A DNA stretch of 64,000 nt from assembly GCA_013398175.1 (NCBI GenBank), contig VZRZ01007774.1, forward strand, positions 49,548 through 113,547. Reading direction: 5' to 3'. The DNA comes from Climacteris rufus (Eukaryota > Chordata > Aves > Passeriformes > Climacteridae). Below, in pieces: positions 1 to 11,655 of the stretch. Every line of letters begins with the position of its first letter. Within the stretch, counting starts at the first letter, position 1. The notes beneath the pieces are model-generated. The model made no database searches. It had not been told where the DNA came from and saw only the letters and a list, made by a program, of their open reading frames with translations. Both the position numbers and the translations under genes were made by a program.

Positions 1-50
1 CCCCCATCCCGCCCCCCCCCCCCCGCCGCTCCCCCTCTTCCCGCTGTTCA
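1..50. other. C-rich tract with G-quadruplex potential on the minus strand
   Basis: A run of at least 14 C residues sits among further CCC and CCCCC blocks. The minus strand therefore has several closely spaced G runs, enough for a G-quadruplex, and the plus strand could form an i-motif. Such tracts are common in CpG-island promoters. They are also sites of sequencing dropout, so the exact length of the run may be unreliable. Confidence 0.6.
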
Positions 51-965
51 CGGTGGAGAGTATCGTATCCCTCCCGCCTCCCAGTCCGATGCTCGCACTT
101 CAGATCCCGGCGGTTTGCCGTGCCGGGCTCCCGTCGCTGCCGCAGAGCCGGTGCGGGGCCGGTGCTCTCCTGATCCTCCTGATCCCCCCCTCCCGCCCCA
201 GCGCGGCTGGAATCTGATAAACTCCGGGGCCGTGGAAGTTCAGCGGTACCGGGCTCCGTGAGAAGCGCTTCGGAAGCCGCGGACGAGAGACACGGGCGTG
301 TGTGCGGGGTCTGCCAGGGCAGCCCCCCGGTGCTCCGGGGGTCGGGAGATATCTCCGGGGTATTGCCTGCGCTTTGGAGTGTCACTGCTGGGCTGGCAGC
401 CGAGTGTATTTTCTTGCGCCGAGGATCTGTGCAGCTGCTGGAAAAACGTGCCTGAGTGACACGCGAGAACGGAATTTCCTCGTCCTCGCGCTTCATTTTT
501 GTGTTTCGCCTCAAAAAACCTCCCGACCGCAGGTTTTTTGCCCCTGTGTGCAGAGCTGGCAAGAGCTGGAGCACAGCTGGCAAGGGCTGGAGCCCGGTGA
601 AGGGCCGCTCTGCCCAGCGGTCTGCGGAGTTTCTGGAGAGGGCAGATGGCTCTGCTTGCTCCGTCATTCCCTCAAGTCCGGACACGCCGGCGTTAATGGC
701 TCCTGCCCTTCCTGGCTGTCGCCCAGGCCTCCCCAGCCAGCCCGGAGGTTTCGGCTGAGCTTTTGTTGTCGGAAGGCGGCTTCAAGGAGACCGGCTCTGC
801 CAGAGGAGCTGCCGCAGCCGGGTGGGAGCTGGCAGCGGGCTTGGCGGAGCGCAGGGCACTGTTGGCTCCCAGGTGGCAGGGGGCACCGGCGGGCAGTGTC
901 TGGCAAAGCTGAGAGATGGCACCGACCTGTCGTCCTGCCTGCAGGGGTTTGAGTGCGGGCTCGAG
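1..965 (+). promoter_or_regulatory. MID2: CpG island, probable MID2 promoter and untranslated first exon
   Basis: CpG dinucleotides are very dense here, with about 35 in the first 310 bases by my count, and remain frequent to about 965, after which they become rare. There is no obvious TATA box. The island lies upstream of and on the same strand as the MID2 coding exons, and vertebrate MID genes have untranslated first exons ahead of the ATG exon. A possible donor, GTGAGA, starts at 258, and a weaker one, GTGAAG, lies near 597. The left edge is cut by the window, so the true size is unknown. It could instead belong to an upstream neighbour. The CpG density is seen directly; its role as the MID2 promoter is inferred. 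Confidence 0.6.
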
Positions 966-1598
966 GTGCTCCTTGACCCTTCTGATTTGGTCAGCAGTGC
1001 CCTTCCCTCCCGTACCACCCACTCCAGTGGCGTGCAGTGACCCTCGGTCTGTGCTGGAGGGGCTGTGGCAGAGCTGCCTCCTCTCCCACGGGTGCCGTGG
1101 CCGCTGAGGTTGTCACTGCTGCATTTTGCCGGCGAGGAGCAGACCAGAGGCTCCTTGCTTGGCTTGTGCCCCTGACCATGGGGTAATAAAAGCAGCCATG
1201 GCACAGAGGTAGGGAGGCTGGCCCACACAGTGGTGCCGGAATGCTCATGCACTGAGGAGACGTTCCCTAAGGATGCTCCTGGGAAAAGACAGTAAGTGCG
1301 ATGGGAATACGAGGAGGAAGGGTGAATTGATGCCAACGACAGCAGCAGCTGTCTCGGTTCAGGCAGGTGCTTACAGAGCCCTGGGTGTGCCGGCTGCTGC
1401 GATCAGAGCTGGGTCTGTGCCCTGCACAGCCTTCTGTGGCAGTGGGGAGGCCATGCCTGCGCACAGCCTGCGTCCTGCCTGGTTTGGAAATGCTGCTTTG
1501 CAAAAGAAATGGAGCTGCAGTGGGTGATAAATCCCTGCCTTCCAGAGCGTGCACCGGGTGAGCTGCGCTGGCTTCCGTGGCAGAGGCACGGCTCAGGG

Positions 1599-1622
1599 GT
1601 GTGTGTTGGTGTGTGTGTGTGA
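1599..1622. repeat. Short GT-rich microsatellite
   Basis: An imperfect GT run of about 24 bases. It may vary in length between individuals. Confidence 0.6.
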
Positions 1623-3327
1623 GCAGGGTGGGATCGGCCCTGGGACCAGACAAGATTGAGAGATTACTTACTTTTAAGACCAGGATTGTCTCCTGCTTAT
1701 CCCCTCTAGGAATGAGTAGGTGTTTCCAAACCCATGCCGTGATTCCCCTGGGCTCTCTCTGGTTTTCTGAGCCTTTGGTTGGGGCTGCTCTAGTGGAGAG
1801 TGGGAAGTTCAGCCTGTTACCCCTTGGGTCAGCCCCTGGCTTGAGGGAGTTGGTGCATCCCAAAGGCAGATCACTGGAGAGACCATGGCTGTGCCATCAG
1901 AGATGCTGGAACCAGAGCTATCTCTGCAGGCTGCACAGCCAGTTTGTGAAATGAAGCTGATGAGCCGGTGTGATTATTTTGTACCTCTGGACGGAGTTGC
2001 TGCTGCCAATAACAAACCCACCTTCCATAACAAACCCACTTTTGCCTGCTTGGAGCCCTTCTGTAGCTGGTGCTCCCCTCATTGGGGCAAGAAAGCTTGT
2101 GGCTACTCCCCTGAGCTCCCTCCTAGGGGGGAACAAAGCCTTGGGGAGGCTGGAGCCTGTGTTGCTGCTTTCCCTTGTTTTTAATGTTCTTTCCCTGGAA
2201 AGCGAGTGCATGTTGCAGCCTGATGAGTGCCTGGCTGTTCCATCATCTTGTGCGAAGAGCAGCTCCGTTGGCCCCTCTGATTAGTGAGCTGACGTGGGGA
2301 TGCTGGTGAGCGGCCTCATGCTGGTGCTTCCAACGCCGCCACTCGCCGCTGTGGAGCCTGCATCCCAAAAATGCCAGGGCAAGAAGGTCAGCAGTGGGAG
2401 AAAGGGGAATCTGTGTGGTGCTGAAAGGCGCCTTGTGCTGTGCGAGGGCGGAGGCTGTGGCGGCGTGCGGGGAGCATCTCACCCCTCGGATCCTGGGTGC
2501 CTGCCTGTGTCCTTATGCAGTGCTGGAAACATCGGGCTGCATCTTTGTGCCAGCGACCCCGGACCTGCCTCTCATTCACTGCTGCAGGGAGGGGGACGGT
2601 GCTGAGCCTCGAGCTTGTGGCTGTCTCATCCCTGGGAGGACGTGGGGCAGAGCTAAGCATGCTGCAGCCCTGGCTTTTGGAGTGGCAGTGGTGGGGCCGT
2701 GCCAGCATCTGCGGGTTGTAGTGGCTTCAGCATCTGCCCTTTCCCTATCCTCGTCGCAGCCCTTGGCCCAGGGAGCGTGGCTGGTGGCAGAATGGCCCTT
2801 TTTGTGCCTCTGGACGTGCTGCCCTTTCTCAGGAAACAGCCAATTGTGCTCACTGGCAGCGCTGGGCTCCGTCAATGCCTCTGGCCCTGCCCTGGGGCCA
2901 GGCGGATCCTGTGTCCCGGCAGTGGCCGAGGTGGGGACACCCTTGTGCTTGTTTACAGGGGCTCCTGGCTCACTGCTGAGGGGAGGACAGCCCCCAGTAA
3001 TGCCCAGCAACATGGCAGGGAGAGGAGTGGGTTGCTTGTCCCCAGGACCAGTCCCGTGTAGGGACAGGGCTTGGTGACAAAAAGCTGGTGGGGGGCGGGG
3101 GGGTCAGGCTGGACCACTTTTTGTCTCGTCTCCATGCAGTCACAGCCCTGTGGTGCCACTCAGCCTCCACGCAGCTCACTGCTCCCGGTGTTCCCACTGT
3201 GGACTTGCCTTCCTCCCTGAGCAAACAAACCTGCCCTGGGTGCCAGCAGAGCAGGGGACATCCCTCTGCCCCCCTGTCCAACGCTTCACTCTTGCCTTTG
3301 GAGTCCTCACCCAAGCTGTCATCCCAC

Positions 3328-3565
3328 TCATAGAATCATGGAATATGCAGAGTTGGAAGGGACCCATAAGGGTCATTGAGGCCAGTTCCTGGCCCTGGGC
3401 AGGACACCCCAAGAATCCCGTCATATGCCTGAGAGCGTTGTCCAAATGCTCCTGGAGCTCTGGCAGCGCTCATGACCCTTCCCTGGGGAGCCTGAGCAGT
3501 GTTCAACCACCTGCTGGGTGAAAAACCTTTTTCTGATGTCCAACCTAAATATCATGTCCTGGTCC
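3328..3565 (-). mobile_element. CR1 LINE, 3'-end fragment
   Basis: The left end has the inverted CR1 tail (TCATAGAATCATGGAAT), followed by AGTTGGAAGGGACCC and a diverged CR1 3' untranslated region reaching the 'AAAAACCTTTTTCTGATGTCC' area. This orientation places the LINE on the minus strand. It is a 5'-truncated dead copy with no reverse transcriptase frame. The right edge is approximate. Confidence 0.85.
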
Positions 3566-5803
3566 CCCTTGCTCTCCTCCTGTATAATGTCCCTTTCTTC
3601 TGTGCATGTTTGCTCACAGGGGATGTGGGCTGTCCCAAATGTGCCCTGGTGTCACACCAGTGGCTGCTCCCAGAGCCCAGGACTGCGAAGGGGACACTAT
3701 ACCTTTGCAGGTGCCATCACATCCCCCATTGCCCGGGTGTGTGGGAAAGCCTGGGATGTTCCATGTCTGCTCCCACCTCCGCCAGGGCTGCCATGGGATA
3801 GTCCAGGAGCATTTTGGACTGTGCTGAGCCAAGGGAGTCTCTTAAATCGAGGAAATGGCTTGTGGAGGGTGATTCTGATGAAAACAGTGTTTATTGTTGA
3901 AGCTGTGCCGGCTGGGAGGTCCCAATGAGGAGCTGCTGCAGGAGCCCAATGCAGCTGCCAGCTCTTCCCGACTGGGCGGTGGCAGCTGGTTCCCTTCCTT
4001 TTGGGCATTTCCCATGGGATTTCTGCCCTTGGACAGGAAAAGGGTGCAGATAGGATCCAGTTGGAATGGAATCTCAGCCAGAGCGGCCTGTAAATGAATG
4101 GGGATGCTACTGTCACTGTGTGGGTTAAACTGCTTCTGAGTTTCTTACTCTCAAAAAAGTAGAGAGACTGAAGGGAAGTGGGGAAGAGGGAGCGGGGGGA
4201 AGTGGGGTTTGTGTTTGTTTCTCTGAGGGAGTTGGAGTTCTTGATTTTTCTGGGATTTTTTTACAAATGTGGCAACTGGATGCTGCAAGCTCTCAAGTCT
4301 CAAAACTGTACTTTATAGATCTCACTGTCTGGAGACTCTGCTTAAGAGGGAAAAGGAAAACCCAGAGGCTTGTGAAAAGCCAGTGTGAGAAATAAATGGA
4401 AACTTGCTGCGTCTCTGAGACTCTGAGAGCAGATCCAAGGGATGCAGGTTGCAGCCATGTGGGAACACGTATAACAGGTCCATGTGCCAGCTGCGTTGGG
4501 GTCCCCCATCTTCACACACTTTCCATGGGATCCCAAAATGAAAGGGCTCCATGCCTCTGTGGAATGTCATTACTATTGTTTGTAACTGAGATTCTTGTCT
4601 TAAGAGGGAAATGAATTGCTCAGTCTGTTTGTCTATTGCTCATTTGGCAGATGCAGGAACTAGTCCATGTTGGGGTAATGGCCTAGAAATTAAACTTCAC
4701 TTTAATACACGAACGCAGTTTTGAGTTGGTTGTCTGAAGGGGAAAAAAGTTACATTTAGGCAAGAGGCAGAGGCCTGGCTGGAGCAGGGTTCAGGCCCAG
4801 CATGATTGGTGTGAGCTGGAGAAGATCTGATGGGGCACAAGGGGAGGTGGGGACCTGCCAGCCCTCCAGTGTGTAACCCACAGCATCTTCCAACAGCACA
4901 GCAGGGACTTGAGGAATAAATTAGCTTTCTGCATTTTCAAAGTGACACAGAGCAGCTTAAATGCATTTCATGGATGATCCTCAAAGAACCCCACAAATCT
5001 GGTTGTGTAATGGCGCTGAACGCAGTGAGGCAGGGAAACACCAGCTCAAGGATGCTCAAGGATCTGGAGCAGGGATAGGCTGGGGTGGCAGAGCTGGCGT
5101 TTGAGCTCCTGGTGTAGGGCTGTGGGCAGCTGTGCCGGTTCTCTGCCCCCTGGGCCTCCTGGGAGAGAGGAATTTCTGGGGGTTTTGAGCCACAGGGTGA
5201 CCTGTCTCAATGCTTCTTTGAGCAGGGGTTTTGGCCAGATGCTGTTCTGGCTCAGGCTGCTGCTCAGTGCTGTTGCACTGATGTGCCCCAACATGACACT
5301 GCCATGGTGGCACTGCTGGCTGCGGTGCTTGTGCATGCTGGGGTGTCCCTGCCCTGGCATTTGCTTTTCCTGACAGGGAGTCCGAGGCTCTGGGGTGTGT
5401 GGGAGCTCCTCTCTGGCCTCTTGCTCAGCAGTTTCTCTTCAGTGCTGTCTGGAGGAAGATGGTTTGTGAGAGGGGGAATGAGGCACATGAGGGTGGCAGG
5501 GGTCTGCAGTCCCCAGGTGTGGGGGAAAGAACAGGCACAGGAGCTTCACATCCCTCCTGTAAGTCCTCCAGAGCCCCAGCACTGGACCTGCTTCCCATAA
5601 AAGAGAGCAGATGTGGATCCAGGCTTTGGAAGTCATGCACAAGGAGTTTTACCCTGGTGGGACAGCCAAGAGCTGCCAGGGATGCTGATGATTGCTGCCT
5701 TGGTACTGTGGATTTGAATGAGGCATCTGCATCTCCTATTCTTGACTCCTTGCATCTGGCTGGAATCTCATAGGAGAAAATGTGGGGGTTTTAACTGTGA
5801 GAT

Positions 5804-5903
5804 TGGTGAAATGCTGCCCAGAGAGCCTGTGGAGTCTCTGTCCATGGAAGTATTTGGAACCCATGGGTCACGGTCCTGGGCAGCCAGCTCCAGGTGACCC
5901 CAG
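5804..5903 (+). mobile_element. CR1 LINE, diverged internal 3' fragment
   Basis: The order 'TGCCCAGAGAG', 'TGGAGTCTC', 'GGAAGTATTTGGAACCC', 'CAGCTCCAGGTGACCC' matches the CR1 3' region recalled from avian genomes. The terminal ATTCTATGA repeats are missing. The copy is old and short. Confidence 0.65.
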
Positions 5904-6080
5904 GTATGCAGGGCTCACTCTGCATCGCCAGGGCTCCCTGTGGATCTCAGTGGATTCCCACCTGGGAGCATGGTGTGCCAGCACAGTGCCTGGGCTCCCC
6001 AGGTGCAGCAGCAATCTCAGAGCTCTGGCCTGCTGCAGAAATACGTTGGCTCAGGCCATGTAATGGCATTTGGTTTATCT

Positions 6081-6250
6081 CGAGCAGCTGATGTTGAAGC
6101 CGAGGCAGGGGAGCCGTGGGAGCTGCTCTGGGAGCACGTCCCAGGAACAGCCATGCGCAGCCGGCGTCCCCCGAGCCGGACGGGAACACAGCAGCGCTGC
6201 GGCCGGGGATTGTCCCCCTCGCTGGGCTGTGACCCTGCCAGCGCTCCTGG
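6081..6250. other. Small intronic CpG cluster
   Basis: About a dozen CpG sites lie within some 170 bases, in an intron that is otherwise CpG-poor. A GTGAGG that could serve as a plus-strand donor lies just beyond, near 6285, but its preceding base is A rather than G. It may be an alternative untranslated exon, an unmethylated enhancer, or chance. No function can be assigned. Confidence 0.35.
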
Positions 6251-9200
6251 AGCTCAGCGCTGTGTGCAGGGCTTCAGGCACTGAGTGAGGATCCCGACTG
6301 GCTCAGAAACTCCGCTGGGACCTGGCCTTGCACTCTCCACCAGTGTCTCTCTCTGCCTGTGTCACTGTTTTCCCCTCCCAGAAACATGCTTTGAGGTTTC
6401 TTTAGCTTGGAGGTTTTCCCTGGCTGCAGTGGCTGCAGCTCTGCTCCCTGGTGCCGAAGGTGTTTGTGTGCCTGCAGGAAGGAGCACGGGATGGGGTTTG
6501 TCTGGCAGGAAGGTGGTGAGTGCTGAGCTGTGTGACTCTGAGGTGCAGTCCTGTCAGAATCCTCTTCCTTGTGACTTTCCTTCTCCTCCATGGCCGGCGG
6601 TGGGACATGTTCTCTGGAATCCCCACGGCCATGCTTGATATTCTGCAGGATCCCCACTTCTCTGTACTATGCCCCTCAGGTTTGTTTTTCCCCTGGGAAT
6701 TCTCCTGTTTCTCCATGATGAGGGCCGGCCTCTCCTGGGAACAGGCTCCTTGTTTTTATTCTCTGTGATTTTTCTTTTGTCCCCTGAATCCAGACCGGAT
6801 CCTTCCTGGCCTTCTTGTTCTCCCAGCATTTGGGCTGTCTTGTGCCAGCTGTGAAAGCCTGTGGAGAGTGCTGAAACTGAATTCCTGGGAAGGACGTTGC
6901 ACTGGTCCATGTCTGTGTTGTATGGGGATGGGAGGAGCCCAGCTTCTGGCGGGCATCAGAGGGGGCTGTATGGGTGCGCGTGCTGTTGCCTCCCCGGCCC
7001 CTGTCCCCACATGTGACACATTTGTGGTTTTCTGGCATTAAATCTTTCAGCCTTTTCCCATCCCTTTTATCTGATTCCTGAGGTCTTTAGCAGCTCCATC
7101 TCATGAATAATCATTGCTGCATTACAGCCCTGCCCCTGCGCATTGGGAGGTGACTTGGATGCTCTGCGGGGTCACCTGTCGGGGGCAGGGTGGCCCCGGA
7201 GGGAGGTACCACAGGGCTGGGCGCTCCTCACAGCCCCTTGGCCACGCTGGGGCCACTCTGGGACAGGATCCATGTCTGGCGCTGGCCTGGTGTCCTTGCT
7301 GCCTGTGCGGGTGGCAGCGGGCAGGAGAGGGGACGTGGAGCTGCTCAGTGCTCCAGCATTTGGATGAGGGAGACCACGGGCATGCCAGGCTGAATATGTA
7401 TTTCTGTATAACTAACACTTTTATTTTTTTAAACTCTTTTGCTCCTGTCAATACTTTCCCAAACCTCTGGCACCGTTGTGGTCAGTCCTGGAGTGATCCT
7501 GCAGAGTGCTGTGCTCCATCCAGCACCCCTGGACTTTGTGTCCATTTGTCATTCCTCAGCAGCTGTGAGCTTTGCCTCCGTCTGCGGAGCCACAGCAGCT
7601 TCTGCAGGGAGTCCCGAGTGTTGGATGCTCTTGGTGGCAGAGGCGCCTCAGTGTGTCAAAGCCCCAGCGAGGCTCTGGCATAGTCTGTGATTGTGACAAA
7701 TGCAAAATTTGGAACGTTTTGGGTTCCTTTCAGATCATTAAAGAACTCGTCAGTATATGAGAGCAGATACTGTCTGTGCTGTGCCTCTTGTTGCCAGAAG
7801 CCTCTGCCGCCCTCCGGCAGCCCGCGGGGAGGGAGCAGGGATGGCAGGAGGAAATTACCTTTGTAGTTACCTGCTTCATCTCCTGAATTGCAGCTGAGCA
7901 GAGCTGAAAGGGATGGCAGGCAGATCCGCAGGCCCTGCATGCTGCCAGAATTACCTCAGCAGCCCCTTGGAGCAGAGAGGAGGACTTTGAAGAGATGCAG
8001 CATGGTGGAGCCATGCTGGTGGGGACCCAGGGAGGCAACCCATGGAGGCAACCAGCGTGGTCCAGATCCTCCAGGAACTGGGTGGGGACGGTGGAGTTTT
8101 GTTTGGTGTGCTCTGGGATGCAGCTCTGCTGGGTTCATGGTTATTCCCTGGTCCATCGCCACAGGGTGACAGCGTGAACTGCGTCGTTCTCCCCTGGCTG
8201 CATGAGCTCTGGGCCTGCCTTGGGCTCCGTGGTTAATCCCCATCCTGGCATGAGCCATGGGAATCCATGTGCTGTGGTGGCACGGCCATGCTGGTGTGCT
8301 TGGCTCAGGAAACCACTCCGGGTGGCTGGGGAGTGAGCTGGGGGCTGATCCCAGAGGATGCAGTGTGGTATTGCTGGTGAAGCATCCTTTGATGTGCCTC
8401 ATAAAGTGTGAAGGACACCACTGTGGGTGTCGGTGACATCCAGAGTAGAGCATGGGACACGGGGACAGGCAGTGGCTCTGCTGTACCTGTACCCTGTGCG
8501 TGCTGGAGCCTCCTCACTCTCTGTAGAGACCTAGCCCCTTGGCAGGGGATATTGCAGGGGGAGGCTAAGCCAGGGGAATTGGTGCTTTTTTGTTTGTAAA
8601 TGTATTTTATTTTGACATGAAGGGCAAAAGTGCTCCTGTGCAGAAGTGGTGAGGGCAGAGAGGCCTCCCCAAAGGGATGTTAATGGTTGTGAGTCACCTC
8701 GGAGTGCGGGAGCATTTCGTCTTGAAAGGCTTTAAATGACCTGTGTTATGTGCTTGAAAAGTGTCCAGGGAGCACTGAGTCCCTCTGTCATTCTCAGTGC
8801 TGGGAGGAGGACTGGGAAATCTGGCTGGTGTACTGAGCACTCCCAAGGGACTGGGGTAGGAAAAAAGATTTTAAAATTGCTGTGATTTTAAAACAAGCCC
8901 TGGTTGGGCCTTCGCTGGAATGAAGAAGAGGTAGCTGTAGGAACAGGATCTCTGGCATCTGGCTGGCTGCAGAGGTGTGCAAACATGGGCCGAGCTCTCC
9001 TTGCAGTTTGCTCCTGTCTAATCCAGGCTGGCTGTGCCGTGCTGGAAGCAAAGCACAGCTGGGGCACGGGTGCAAGCTCTGTCTCCAAACCTCCTGTGCT
9101 GGGACCCTGTGGATGGGCGCCCCACAACTTGAGCTGGGATGGCTCTGGGAAAAACGTGTCTTCGGGACTTGTCCTCCTGTGCCAGCCTCTTGCTCGGGTA

Positions 9201-9286
9201 AGCCTGGAATGCTGAAGCCCCAGGCTGAACCCTTGGCAGCGGCAGCTTTGCTCCTTCTAAATCATTAGTCTCTTTTAGCAGGCCCA

Positions 9287-9329
9287 GGAGCCCAGTTATA
9301 CTAGTCTGGGAGCCCAATTACACCAGTCT
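9287..9329. repeat. Two-copy tandem repeat, 21-22 bp
   Basis: Two adjacent copies share the pattern GGAGCCCA-TTA-AC-AGTCT with three differences. This is a small replication-slippage duplication with no evident function. Confidence 0.6.
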
Positions 9330-9744
9330 GAGTGCCTCTTTCTAAGCATTTCAGGGCGGGGGGAGGAGGGTGTAAAATTCCAAAATATCTGCTACCTGCA
9401 TTGTTTCTGCACTGGACATTAGCGCTGATTATCCTCCCATTGTCTCCAGTTCCTGCAGGAAGTCTTGTTTATCCTTCCAGCCTCCCAGGAATGCAGCCCA
9501 AGGAGCTGTGCAGATATATTTAACCTCGTACAGAGCAGCACAATGGCCTTTGGATTTCCCGACTCGGTGATATGTGTTGACAGTGTCGCCGATCTGTCGT
9601 TTTGGGGGGGAGGTTGAAGTGGGTGCTGGGTCAGGACAGCGACAAGGCTCCGGGCTGACTCTCACAATCTCCATCCACAGCGTGAAGCCGGGATCTGCCA
9701 GGGAGTCGGAATTGTTTCTCTCCTGCTGCAGCACTGAGCAGTAA

Positions 9745-9905
9745 AATGGGAGCGAGATGCTCTTACCGGCAGTGTTTCCTCGTGGGCCGGGGCCGGCGCG
9801 GTGCCGGGGCACCCGTGCGCCTCGGGGCTCCACCGGGAACCACGGCAGCCCTGGGCCCGTAGGGACATGGCAGAGCCCCGGCTCAGACAGCAGCTCCCAG
9901 CCCTT
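9745..9905 (-). promoter_or_regulatory. Intronic CpG cluster with minus-strand splice donor
   Basis: From about 9750 to 9860 the sequence is extremely CpG-rich (GGGCCGGGGCCGGCGCGG and neighbours). At its left edge the minus strand reads GCCGGTAAGAG, a near-consensus splice donor with its GT at positions 9766-9765. A GC-rich block ending in a good donor is what the first exon of an antisense transcript looks like. No coding potential on that strand is convincing. An unmethylated enhancer or a chance donor are the alternatives. Confidence 0.35.
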
Positions 9906-10845
9906 CCCGGGCTCTTCTTGCTTCCGTGGCCCTATTCAGTTTTTTCCCTTCCCAGCGTGGGTCAGGCAGTGCAGAGGGGCAATGCCCAGGATGGTTTGGG
10001 AGGCACAGCGGTGGAATGCCACTCTGGGGCCCTGTGGTTTCACTGGGGTGGGATTGTGCCGTGCAGGGGAAACCCCCCTTCTTTGGTTGAGGATCTGTTG
10101 TTATTCCATCCCCCAGAAAACATCCGTGCAGCAGAGCTTTGACTTTGGCACAGCACAAGGGCCCTGGGGAGCACTGGCGAGGGACCAGCTCCTTGCTGGG
10201 ACACACTGGCCCCAAACTGTGTCACACTGACGTGACAGCAGCACGGGTACCTTCTCAGGTGTGGGTCTGTGTCTCCTGGCTCTTTCAATGGTGGGCTTTG
10301 CCATGAGCCCAACCTTGCCTTCACTGTGGTCATGTCTCTGCACCTCTTTGAATTCCGCTGCTCTGTGGGTGAGCAGTGCCAGTGTGCTGTGCTGGGGCTT
10401 GGTGTCCTGCAGGAAGCACTGGAGTGGGGATAACCCCCCTGTGGCTCGTGGGGTGCAGACCCTGAAGGATGCTGGTCCCCTGGTATAGCACTGGGGCTGT
10501 GAGCACCGGAGCCAGCTCCTGCTGTTCCAGCCTGTGGAGAGACCAAGGGGTTTGCCTTGGAATGTGCTCCTCCTCGGCAGGACGGATCTCTGTGCAGAGC
10601 TGGATGATCTCTGCAGCGTCCATCGGGGTATAAGAGCCGTGACTTGCTCTGGAGCCCAAAGGTTATTCCAGAGCACCAGCTGCCACTGCAGCCGTGCCCT
10701 CCCTCATCCTTGCTGGGCCAGGGCTGCTGGCTGTGGCGGGGATGAGGCTGGGCTGGAGCCGCATTGCAGGCGGTGGCTGAGGAAGAGGGGAAGGATGCAG
10801 AGCCACAGGGTGCGTCTGGAGAAACGCTCAGATCAAAAGGCTGCT

Positions 10846-11304
10846 GCCATGTGTGGTCTGGCAGGAGCCAGCTGGGAGCAGAGCTGTTTTGGGAGCTGCT
10901 GGTGCTGACATGAGTGCTGGGTCTGCCTGCCTGAAATACAGCATCAGCTGGAGAAGCTGGCAGAGCAGGGTGGCAGGAGAGCCCAGAGCTGCAGGAGAGG
11001 TAAGGGAGGGGAGGGAAGGGAACGGGGTGTCAAGACCTGGAGCTGTGCAGTCCTGTGGCAGGGGGGGAGGGGGGNGCCATGTGTGGTCTGGCAGGAGCCA
11101 GCTGGGAGCAGAGCTGTTTTGGGAGCTGCTGGTGCTGACATGAGTGCTGGGTCTGCCTGCCTGAAATACAGCATCAGCTGGAGAAGCTGGCAGAGCAGGG
11201 TGGCAGGAGAGCCCAGAGCTGCAGGAGAGGTAAGGGAGGGGAGGGAAGGGAACGGGGTGTCAAGACCTGGAGCTGTGCAGTCCTGTGGCAGGAGGGGAGG
11301 GGGG
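10846..11304. repeat. 230-bp direct duplication split by a single N
   Basis: Bases 10846-11074 and 11076-11304 are two copies with a period of 230. I see no difference over at least 200 bases; they diverge only in the G-rich tail, where the first copy has a longer G run before the N at 11075. Perfect identity combined with an unresolved base at the junction points to a misjoined assembly more than to a biological duplication. The G-rich end (GGGGGGGAGGGGGG) would be hard to read through. Confidence 0.95.
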
Positions 11305-11620
11305 TGGCAGGGGGATGTCAGGGCTGTGTGAGTGCTGGATGTGCCAGTTTGGTGGCATGCCCAGTCCCCAGCTGCTTTTCTCAAGGGCCAGGCTGGAGCA
11401 GGGGGGTCACTCACATCTGCAATGGCCTTGGGGAGGTGGGGCTGCTCCCACTGAAGCCACGTTCCTCCAGGTGTCCCTAGAAGTGCCACAGCCACCCCCT
11501 CCCAGCCCTCAGCATCACTGTGAACCCCCTCACTTTAGCTGGGGTTTCAGCCCCCAAGCTGTGGTGACAGCTGCTGGCAGAGAGGCAGGGGCTGCGTGTT
11601 TCAGCATTGCAGGCGGAATA

Positions 11621-11655
11621 GGATGGATGGATGGATGGATGGATGGATGGATGGA
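11621..11655. repeat. (GGAT)n microsatellite
   Basis: Nearly nine uninterrupted GGAT units. It is read as repeated His-Pro-Ser-Ile in a spurious minus-strand open frame. Likely polymorphic in length. Confidence 0.95.
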
